From Bacteroidota bacterium (GTDB lineage Bacteria; Bacteroidota; Bacteroidia; AKYH767-A; OLB10), in the NCBI GenBank assembly GCA_016717325.1, contig JADKFV010000049.1, forward strand, positions 1-64,000: 64,000 nt of DNA, written 5' to 3'. Below are positions 54,684 through 60,761 of the stretch, in pieces. A program made the position numbers and the translations under genes. Position 1 is the first letter of the stretch. Each line of letters begins with the position of its first letter. The notes below the pieces were generated by a model. The model was not told the origin of the DNA. It made no database searches and saw only the letters and a list, made by a program, of their open reading frames with translations.

Positions 54684-54896
54684 ATGATTACTGTACATCC
54701 ACAATACATAAAAGACACTAACGGTAAAAAATCGTTTGTTATTTTGCCTGCAAAGGAGTTTGATTCCATTATGGAGGAGTTGGAGGATTTAGAAGATATT
54801 CGACTTTATGATGAAGCTAAAAAAGAAGATGATGGTGAACGTATACCTATGGAGGAGGCATTTAAAATGATTGAAGAGAAAAGGAAGAAGAAATGA
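54684..54896 (+). CDS. Type II antitoxin (RelB/Phd-like), module 1
   Basis: 70 residues: MITVHPQYIKDTNGKKSFVI, then LPAKEFDSIMEELEDLEDIR and a charged tail. The N-terminal strand plus long acidic helix is typical of small antitoxins of RelE-family toxins. A TAAATTTG box (54629-54636) resembles a -7 element 47 bp upstream. It overlaps the toxin start (ATGA). The N-terminal 56 residues are identical, except one residue, to the second module's antitoxin; the C-terminus differs. Confidence 0.75.
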   Translation: MITVHPQYIKDTNGKKSFVILPAKEFDSIMEELEDLEDIRLYDEAKKEDDGERIPMEEAFKMIEEKRKKK

Positions 54897-55147
54897 TATA
54901 CGCCTTAAATTTCAGTAAAAAGGCACTTAAAGAATTAGCTAATATCCAGGACCCTTTTTATTCCGCTATTAAACAAGATTTAACTAATCTTACTATTAAT
55001 CCGAGACCACAAGGCTAAAAGAAACTAAAGGATAGAGACGGATACCGAATTAGAACTGGAAATTACCGCATCATTTACGATATTTTTGATAATGAACTTT
55101 TCATTGATATTATTACCCTTGGACATCGAAAAGATGTTTACAAATAA
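54893..55147 (+). pseudogene. RelE/ParE-family toxin, module 1, interrupted by an in-frame TAA
   Basis: 84 codons: MIYALNFSKKALKELANIQD, then PRPQG followed by TAA at 55016-55018, then KKLKDRDGYRIRTGNYRIIY and DIITLGHRKDVYK. The RelE core (KLKxRDGYRIRxGxYRIIY, GHRKDVYK) is intact after the stop. The stop takes the place of a residue that is Tyr in some relatives (PxGYKKLKGRDGYR). It is in the same frame on both sides, so it is either a nonsense mutation or an error. RelE-type toxins cut mRNA on the ribosome. Confidence 0.75.
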
Positions 55148-55340
55148 CTATACCTATATACGTTGGTAATTTGCACAGTGGGGTTCATGTAGTTTCGGCA
55201 AACGGAGTACGAAAAAAATGATGAAAATGTAGTAATAGGATGAATGTAATTTTTGAAAAAATTTTCTCGTGCTGTGCAGGATGATTTTTTTTGACCATAA
55301 AATTATATTTGAAACTCAATCTTGTATAAAATCGAATTCA

Positions 55341-55590
55341 TTACTTATAATTATCCTCATTGTGCAACATACTCAAATAATTGTAGTATCGCGAAGGGTG
55401 AATTTCACCATCGGCCACGGCTTGTTTTATGGCGCAATTATTTTCGTTTTCGTGCAGGCAGTTATTGAATTTGCAATCGTGTATTCGCTTACGCATTTCC
55501 ACAAAATAATGTGATATTTCTTGCGGCACAAAATCTACTGTACCCAAATCGCGAATCCGGGTGTATCGATAATGTAAGCACCAAAATATT
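55341..55590 (-). pseudogene. Duplicated 3' end of rsgA, copy 2
   Basis: This copy of the rsgA end is nearly identical to copy 1 (54260-54510), including the following promoter region of the antitoxin. One base is missing in CCCGGA-ATT, which breaks its frame. It lies 1,080 bp after copy 1 and precedes toxin-antitoxin module 2 in the same arrangement. Confidence 0.8.
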
Positions 55591-55763
55591 AGATAGACTG
55601 CGCCACTGATGTAATTATTCGTTACACATTTCAAAATCAAGTTTTTTGGGTTTCAACAGTACCATTTTTCGGGAACGAAATAATTGATTTTTGTATTTGC
55701 TTTTTTTATAAATTTGTAAAATATAAACTTGAACAAATTTTCGAACCGATAAATAATATTTTT

Positions 55764-55970
55764 ATGATTACTGTACATCCACAATACATAAAAGACACTA
55801 ACGGTAAAAAATCGTTTGTTATTTTGCCTGCAAAGGAGTTTGATTCCATTATGGAGGAGTTGGAGGATTTAGAAGATATTCGACTTTATGATGAAGCTAA
55901 AAAAGATGATGATGGTGAACCTATTTTATTTTCGGATTACATAAAAAACAGAAAGGCAAAAAATGATTAA
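55764..55970 (+). CDS. Type II antitoxin (RelB/Phd-like), module 2
   Basis: 68 residues. The N-terminal part is the same as module 1 (MITVHPQYIKDTNGKKSFVI), but from about residue 50 it differs (DGEPILFSDYIKNRKAKND). The ends of both modules are therefore different toxin-contact tails on a common DNA-binding half. The stop overlaps the start of a decayed toxin reading frame (55963). The duplication unit 55338-55920 includes the rsgA fragment and promoter. Confidence 0.75.
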   Translation: MITVHPQYIKDTNGKKSFVILPAKEFDSIMEELEDLEDIRLYDEAKKDDDGEPILFSDYIKNRKAKND

Positions 55971-56150
55971 CTATACAGTGGTATTATCTAAAAATGCACG
56001 AAAGCAATTATACTAAAAGTTAGCAGGTTTTTGAAAAAAACGGCTTACTTCTGGTAATGCCGAACAACTTCAAAAGAAAAATTTTCCCAAACCTAAGTTG
56101 TTTCGGTTTAGAATATTAAAATCGGGATATTAATTTGCTTTAACCGGACA
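55963..56150 (+). pseudogene. Decayed toxin remnant, module 2
   Basis: An ATG at 55963 overlaps the antitoxin stop and gives MINYTVVLSKNARKQLY, like the start of ParE/RelE toxins, followed at once by stops. Later frames hold only fragments (KLAGF, FRFRILKSGY). It is probably a ruined toxin, leaving its antitoxin as an orphan. The assignment rests on position and the first 17 residues only. Confidence 0.45.
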
Positions 56151-56184
56151 AAAAAAATATTTTTACTCCCTAAACGAAAAGTCG

Positions 56185-56454
56185 ATGCCGGTAATTTCAA
56201 TGTTTTATGGATTGATAATAATGATGTATTATTTCGACAACAGGCAACATCATACACCACATATTCACGTTAAGTTTGGAGAATTTGAAGCTGTTTATGG
56301 CATTTACGAAGGCAATTTGTTGGAAGGCGAATTGCCAAAAACAAAGCACAAACTTGTAATGGCTTGGATAGAAATTCACAAAGAGGAATTGATAGCAAAC
56401 TGGGAACTCGCTGTAAATGGTACTGAAATTTTCAGAATTGAGCCGCTAAAATAA
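56185..56454 (+). CDS. DUF4160-domain protein
   Basis: 89 residues. The DUF4160 core is clear: MYYFDNRQHHTPHIHVKFGE with its HxPHxHV motif, and KHKLVMAWIEIHKEELIANW. It is often encoded beside DUF2442 proteins, as here (8 bp to the next gene), and such pairs are widespread in accessory DNA. The function is unknown, with a toxin-antitoxin-like role suggested by gene context. An upstream in-frame start cannot be excluded. Confidence 0.8.
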   Translation: MPVISMFYGLIIMMYYFDNRQHHTPHIHVKFGEFEAVYGIYEGNLLEGELPKTKHKLVMAWIEIHKEELIANWELAVNGTEIFRIEPLK

Positions 56455-56462
56455 TTTTAAAA

Positions 56463-56699
56463 ATGAATCCAAGAGTAACATCTGTTAAAGCCCTTGATAA
56501 CCATAAGTTGTATTTAACTTTTTCCGACAGCACTATTAAAATATTTGATGTGACACCCTATTTGGATAAAGGTATCTTTCGTAATTTGCAAAGCGAAGAG
56601 GCTTTCAAAAGTGTTCGTGTATTTATGGGTAGTGTGATGTGGAGTGGCGGTCAGGATTTATGTGCCGATACTCTTTACATTGATGCTGTGGTAGCTTAA
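56463..56699 (+). CDS. DUF2442-domain protein
   Basis: 78 residues: MNPRVTSVKALDNHKLYLTF, IKIFDVTPYLDKGIFRNL, SVMWSGGQDLCADTLYIDAV. This is the standard DUF2442 layout, which partners DUF4160. The length is complete and the pair is intact, unlike the two toxin-antitoxin modules upstream. Confidence 0.8.
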   Translation: MNPRVTSVKALDNHKLYLTFSDSTIKIFDVTPYLDKGIFRNLQSEEAFKSVRVFMGSVMWSGGQDLCADTLYIDAVVA

Positions 56700-57181
56700 A
56701 ATTTTTCTTTCCTTATAGTGAGTGGTTCATCAATGTAAATTGATTTGCAAATTCACACAGCAATTTTTTTCTATCGTCTTTAAAAAGTTGAAAGATTTTT
56801 GCATTCAATCAAATTGTAGCTACTCAGCTAAGTTTAAGTTTATGAGCGAATGCAATATTGCAGTTGACTTAACAGGTGCAATTTTCATGGCTAAAGCCAA
56901 ATTCCCATTTTGCCTTATGCCCATCATAAATGATGGGGTTAGTCATGGGAAAGTTTTGATATGATTTTCTTTTTCAATCTATCTAATACCACTCCACAAA
57001 ATTTCAAGCATTAAAATCCACGGAAATAAAATAATTCGTTCTGACGAAACACCACGGGTTAAAATCCGTGGCTACAAAATTGAACATCCCTACGGGATTT
57101 GTTTGCTGCAACTTTTGCTGCATAAGCAATAGAGTTGTAGGCTCGACTCAATATTGTAAGGATGGATTTCAATCGGTACTA
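56700..57181. other. Intergenic region between the DUF4160/DUF2442 pair and the IS3 element
   Basis: About 480 bp. The first half holds only an 80-codon plus-strand frame (56722-56964) with no family resemblance, not called. The second half (57049-57178) is a copy of the dispersed CATCCCTACGGGATTT repeat, cut at its right side by the IS3 element. Confidence 0.5.
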
Positions 57182-57245
57182 GGCTGTAAAATTTGAGCAT
57201 ATTAAAAATAGAATAAATAATTTTAACTTTCTCAAAAAATCAGAA

Positions 57246-57443
57246 ATGAAAAAAATCAGACACACAGAATCACAAATTATCGGAATCCTGAAAGAGCAGG
57301 AACAAGGATTAAAAGTAACGGAGATATGTCGAAAGCACAACATAGCTGATCAGACATTTTACATTTGGAAGAAACGCTATGGCGGAATGCAAGTTGACGA
57401 GCTCAAGCGATTAAAGGATTGGAATACGAAAATGCGCGGTTAA
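57246..57443 (+). CDS. IS3-family transposase OrfA (frameshifted)
   Basis: Starts MKKIRHTESQIIGILKEQEQ and contains the HTH region EICRKHNIADQTFYIWKKRY of HTH_Tnp_1. The frame ends early (DWNTKMRG) because one G is missing in the GG run near 57418. Restored, it reads LKGLEYENARLKKMYANLRL, a leucine-zipper-like end, and reaches its own stop at 57511 after LLEKKA. A -1 shift at A AAA AAG would link it to OrfB as EKKGLTPACKE. Confidence 0.8.
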   Translation: MKKIRHTESQIIGILKEQEQGLKVTEICRKHNIADQTFYIWKKRYGGMQVDELKRLKDWNTKMRG

Positions 57444-57547
57444 AAAAAATGTATGCCAACTTGAGGTTAGAGCATGACGCAGTGAAAGACTTGCTCGAAA
57501 AAAAGGCTTAACGCCTGCCTGCAAAGAGCAATGCTTATCTTATCTCA

Positions 57548-57796
57548 TTGAAGAAAGACAATTGCCGCACGCAGGCGTGCAAAATTTTAAAGTGCTCACG
57601 CAACAACAAGTACTATCGCAAGCTGATGCCAGACAAAGATGAACAGTTAAAACAAGTCATAGAACAAACCATTGGCTTCAGCAGAAAAGGAAGAATGAAA
57701 GTCATCCGGTTAATTCAAAAACAACAGCCAGCAATAGGCAGCAGTCGCATACGCAGAGTGTACGAGCGATATGGATTTGCATTAACAAAAAATTAA
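57548..57796 (+). CDS. IS3-family transposase OrfB, N-terminal part (frameshifted)
   Basis: Open frame with RTQACKILKCSRNNKYYRKL, the HTH_21 region (RKGRMKVIRLIQKQQPAIGS) and RRVYERYGFALTKN. A shift near 57565 separates it from the OrfB start, which in the -1 frame reads GLTPACKEQCLSYLIEERQL. One missing A at the end (AAAAAATTAAAA) cuts it from KKLKRRVKDNPKN. It is one gene with the two following segments. Confidence 0.7.
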   Translation: MKKDNCRTQACKILKCSRNNKYYRKLMPDKDEQLKQVIEQTIGFSRKGRMKVIRLIQKQQPAIGSSRIRRVYERYGFALTKN

Positions 57797-57864
57797 AACG
57801 TAGAGTAAAAGACAACCCAAAGAATCCAATTGCAGTACCACTAGCACGTAACATAGAGTGGGGT

Positions 57865-58104
57865 ATGGATTTTATGAGCGATGCCTTAATTGATGGAAGA
57901 AGAATACGCACATTGAATATTGTAGAGCAATATAACCGCGAATGCTTAGGCATCCGTGTAGCACACAGCATCACAGCAAAGAGTGTTATTGAGTTTTTAG
58001 AACAACGCATTGAAATACACGGAAAGCCAATAAGTATCCGCACTGACAACGGACCTGAATTTACCTCGAAAGCATTTCAGCTTTGGTTGCATAACAAAAA
58101 ATAA
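57865..58104 (+). CDS. IS3-family transposase OrfB, integrase core part
   Basis: Contains the first two DDE residues: GMDFMSDALIDGRRIRTLNI (first Asp) and ISIRTDNGPEFTSKAFQLWL (second Asp). The frame upstream to about 57790 also belongs to it (NIEWGMDF). It ends at NKK because of one missing A; restored it continues INWSKIEKGAPQQNAIVERF, with the catalytic Glu in NAIVERFNR. The C-terminal part runs to 58316 (HQSLNQLTPHEFAAA). Confidence 0.8.
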   Translation: MDFMSDALIDGRRIRTLNIVEQYNRECLGIRVAHSITAKSVIEFLEQRIEIHGKPISIRTDNGPEFTSKAFQLWLHNKK

Positions 58105-58316
58105 ATTGGAGTAAAATTGAAAAAGGAGCACCACAACAAAATGCCATTGTTGAACGGTTCAATCGCACCTATCGTGAAGATATATTGGATGCATACTTAT
58201 TTAAAAACATTAAACATGCACAGGAAATAACAAATAACTGGATTGAAGAATATAATACCAAGCGCCCGCATCAATCATTAAATCAACTAACACCACATGA
58301 ATTTGCCGCAGCATAA
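58105..58316 (+). CDS. IS3-family transposase OrfB, C-terminal part
   Basis: Continuation in another frame: WSKIEKGAPQQNAIVERFNR with the third catalytic residue (Glu), then EDILDAYLFKNIKHAQEITN and EYNTKRPHQSLNQLTPHEFA, the typical end of IS3 OrfB. There is no start codon of its own; the segment is joined to the preceding one by one missing A near 58100. Confidence 0.75.
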
Positions 58317-58365
58317 AGGTTTTTTTAGGCATGGAGCCTCAAGAATATCAACTTCTTACAGGCAA

Positions 58366-58480
58366 CAAAAAAAACGGACGCAAATTGATGCGTCCGTTAA
58401 AGCACGATATTCCATCGGCATGAACTTATCCCTGGCAGGTTGCTCCTCAGCAGAGCCTGATTCCGTTTCAGTTCATGTTT
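58366..58480 (-). ncRNA. Candidate structured RNA with terminator, antisense to the IS3 transposase end
   Basis: Read on the minus strand, ATGAACT (58470-58476) pairs with AGTTCAT (58420-58426), enclosing a smaller CAG-GCTC / GAGC-CTG hairpin. It is followed by a GCCGATGGAATATCGTGC hairpin and then AACGGACGCA / TGCGTCCGTT (58373-58398), a perfect 10-bp stem followed by T8. The order is that of a small RNA or riboswitch ended by an intrinsic terminator. I recognise no known family, and no downstream gene depends on it. It could also be only the terminator region of the IS. Confidence 0.35.
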
Positions 58481-58534
58481 GCAATTTTCAATCTCAAAAA
58501 CTATATTTACAAACTGCTAAATTTTCCAGCCACA

Positions 58535-58780
58535 TTCAAATCCATCCTATTCCTACGGAACTCATGCTGTATTTATTTTTTAGCACAATTAATTTCGCGC
58601 AAGCAATAGAGCCGTAGGCTCGACTCAATATTGTAAGGATGGATTTCAATCCATCCTATTCCTACGGAACTCATGCTGTGAGTATTTTTTTTTGTGCAAA
58701 TAATTAGAAATATGTAACAGAGCCATAGGCTCTACTCCACATTGAATGAATGAATAGAAATCCACCCAAGATAAAATAAC
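58535..58780. repeat. Dispersed repeat copies downstream of rsgA
   Basis: It holds the right half of the repeat split by the IS3 element (TCCATCCTATTCCTACGGAA, CTCATGCTG) and a second complete copy of that segment (GCAATAGAGCCGTAGGCTCG, GGATGGATTTCAATCCATCC). A third, diverged remnant follows (AACAGAGCCATAGGCTC). No gene is supported here. Confidence 0.6.
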
Positions 58781-59701
58781 CTACTTATAATTATCCTCAT
58801 TGTGCAACATACTCAAATAATTGTAGTATCGCGAAGGGTGTATTTCGCCATCGGCCACGGCTTGTTTTATGGCGCAATTATTTTCGTTTTCGTGTAGACA
58901 ATTATTGAATTTGCAATCGTGAATACGGTGGCGCATTTCCACAAAATAATGTGATATTTCTTGCGGCACAAAATCTACTGTACCCAAATCGCGAATGCCG
59001 GGTGTATCGATTATGTAAGCACCAAAATCGAGTAAAAACATTTCGGCAAAAGTGGTCGTGTGTTTGCCCTTTGCATGTTGGTCCGAAATTTTCCCTGTAC
59101 GCAAATTTAATGCCGGTTGAATTGCATTGATAAGTGTTGTTTTTCCAACGCCACTGTGCCCGGCAAACAAGGAAGTTTTATTGTGCATCAGTGTTTTTAT
59201 TTCTTCGATACCTTTGCCATTGATAGCACTTGCAATAATGCAATTATAACCAAGTGGTTTGTAAATTTTAAAATATTCCTCCATCAATAATTCGCCATCG
59301 CCTTCAAACAAATCGGCTTTATTAAAAACCAATACCGGTGTAATGTGGTATGCCTCGGCAGTGGCAATAAATCTATCTATAAATCCCGTTGAGGTACGCG
59401 GGTAAAGAGGAGTAACAATAAGAAAAGCGAGGTCGATGTTTGAAGCCAGAATTTGTTTTTGCTTGGATAAATTTACCGATTTACGAACAATATAATTATG
59501 CCGTGGCAGCACATCCGTTATCAATCCATGCCCGGCCACCTCGTCCCATTCGTACTCAATATTATCGCCCACCGCTATTGGATTAGTACTGTCAAAATCT
59601 TTGAGGCGCAACTTCCCCTTTAGTTTGCATGTAACTATTTCGTTATTATCGTTGCATACCGTATACAAGCTACCAACCGATTTTAAAACCTTTGCAGTCA
59701 T
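58781..59701 (-). CDS. rsgA: Small ribosomal subunit biogenesis GTPase RsgA
   Basis: 306 residues, intact. N-terminal OB-fold (VGSLYTVCNDNNEIVTCKLK), then a circularly permuted GTPase with G4 VLVFNKADL, G1 LFAGHSGVGKTTLINAI, switch HAKGKHTTTF and G3 YIIDTPGIRDLG. The zinc-binding C-terminus is CKFNNCLHENENNC (CxxxxCxHxxxxxC). It is a checkpoint GTPase in late 30S assembly. Two detached copies of its 3' end lie at 54260-54510 and 55341-55590, so this 3' end has been duplicated. Confidence 0.95.
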   Translation of the reverse strand: MTAKVLKSVGSLYTVCNDNNEIVTCKLKGKLRLKDFDSTNPIAVGDNIEYEWDEVAGHGLITDVLPRHNYIVRKSVNLSKQKQILASNIDLAFLIVTPLYPRTSTGFIDRFIATAEAYHITPVLVFNKADLFEGDGELLMEEYFKIYKPLGYNCIIASAINGKGIEEIKTLMHNKTSLFAGHSGVGKTTLINAIQPALNLRTGKISDQHAKGKHTTTFAEMFLLDFGAYIIDTPGIRDLGTVDFVPQEISHYFVEMRHRIHDCKFNNCLHENENNCAIKQAVADGEIHPSRYYNYLSMLHNEDNYK

Positions 59702-59799
59702 GTGGCGAATATGGTTAGAAAATTTTTATCTCACTTCATTTTGTATTAAAAAAAAATAATGCCCACTACAAAAAAATAGCAGCATGTAATTCCTTAATA

Positions 59800-59807
59800 T
59801 AACTTTG
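59800..59807 (+). promoter_or_regulatory. Putative -7 promoter element for purN
   Basis: TAACTTTG matches TAnnTTTG exactly and lies 24 bp before the preferred ATG of purN. No convincing TTTG at -33. Confidence 0.4.
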
Positions 59808-59831
59808 CCTTTAATTTAATTGCACACAACA

Positions 59832-60404
59832 ATGAAACGTCTTATTCTTTTTGCCTCGGGAAGTGGCACCAATGCAGAAAATATTATGAACCACTTTCGA
59901 CACAGCAATGTGGTAAAAGTAGTTGCGGTAATGACTGATAATCCACAGGCCGGTGTAATTGAACGTGCAAACAAATTTGATGTACCGGTATTAATTTTCG
60001 ATAAAGCACAGCTTAATAATCCGGATCATTTATTGCAAAAGTGCAAATTGTTGAAACCCGATTTGATTGTACTAGCAGGATTTTTGAAACTCATACCACG
60101 GCATTTTGTAAATCAATTCTCAAATAAAATTATCAATATTCATCCGGCACTTTTGCCTAAATATGGAGGCAAAGGAATGTACGGTATGCACGTGCATGAG
60201 GCGGTGATTGCAAATGGCGAAAACAAATCAGGTATTACAATTCACTTTGTAAATGAACATTTTGACGAAGGCGAAATTATTATGCAACAAAGTGTAGATG
60301 TTTCGAAAGGTGATGATGCCGAATCGCTGGCAAAAAAAATTCACCACCTTGAATATAAATATCTGCCGCTTGCAATTGAAGAAGTGTTGCAACAACAAAA
60401 TTGA
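59832..60404 (+). CDS. purN: Phosphoribosylglycinamide formyltransferase
   Basis: 190 residues from ATG 59832 (MKRLILFASGSGTNAENIMN); a TTG four codons earlier is less likely. PurN motifs: the ASGSGTN phosphate loop, INIHPALLPKYGGKGMYGMH (catalytic Asn, His), and ITIHFVNEHFDEGEII with the catalytic Asp. It transfers formyl from 10-formyl-THF to GAR, the third step of purine synthesis. Intact, in contrast to many neighbours. Confidence 0.95.
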   Translation: MKRLILFASGSGTNAENIMNHFRHSNVVKVVAVMTDNPQAGVIERANKFDVPVLIFDKAQLNNPDHLLQKCKLLKPDLIVLAGFLKLIPRHFVNQFSNKIINIHPALLPKYGGKGMYGMHVHEAVIANGENKSGITIHFVNEHFDEGEIIMQQSVDVSKGDDAESLAKKIHHLEYKYLPLAIEEVLQQQN

Positions 60405-60482
60405 CCAAAGATTTTTATTGCAATCACAAAAGCATTTTCTTCGGGCTGAGTTTTTTTTCTCCTAACCAACACTTATACACAA

Positions 60483-60761
60483 ATGGAAAATTACGAAATA
60501 GCCGATAAGTTTAAGTTGCTTTCGCAACTGATGGAACTCCACAACGAAAATAGTTTTAAAATACGCTCGTATCAAAATGCCTCGTTCAAAATAGATAAAA
60601 TGAATGATGTAAAACTGATGGAGTGCGACTTGCCAACACTTGAACAAATGGATGGTATTGGCAAAAGTGTAGCATCAAAAATTGCAGAGTTGCAACAAAC
60701 CGGTACTATAAACGAAATAGAAAAGCTGCAAGCCATAACTCCGCAGGAGTACTACACATGA
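60483..60761 (+). CDS. polX: PolX-like PHP protein, N-terminal part (frameshifted)
   Basis: 92 residues. It contains the 8-kDa-like domain of family X polymerases: IADKFKLLSQLMELHNENSF and a helix-hairpin-helix (LEQMDGIGKSVASKIAELQQ). It ends at EYYT; adding one G in CAGG near 60746 gives ITPQGVLHMMKIKGIGPKKV and joins the frame at 60758. The gene is one unit, 60483-62158, about 559 residues, the usual PolX size. Confidence 0.85.
   Translation: MENYEIADKFKLLSQLMELHNENSFKIRSYQNASFKIDKMNDVKLMECDLPTLEQMDGIGKSVASKIAELQQTGTINEIEKLQAITPQEYYT

Larger units (their letters stand above)
57182..58531 (+). mobile_element. IS3-family insertion sequence inserted in a dispersed repeat
   Basis: The transposase has DDE residues (FMSDAL Asp, IRTDNGPEF Asp, NAIVERFNR Glu). 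Terminal inverted repeats are GGCTGTAAAATTTGAGCA (57182-57199) and TGCTAAATTTTCCAGCC (58515-58531): 16 of 18 positions match with one gap, and TG/CA ends lie inside them. A slippery A AAA AAG (57499-57505) suits the programmed -1 shift of IS3. The left flank ends GGATGGATTTCAATC and the right flank resumes TTCAAATCCATCC, so the element split a repeat. About 200 bp between the transposase stop and the right end contain a hairpin-rich segment. Several indels break the genes as sequenced. Confidence 0.75.

Noticed and set aside
52663..55018. TAA reassigned to tyrosine
   Set aside because: Many genes here end at TAA, so reassignment would run them into each other; three isolated substitutions are simpler.
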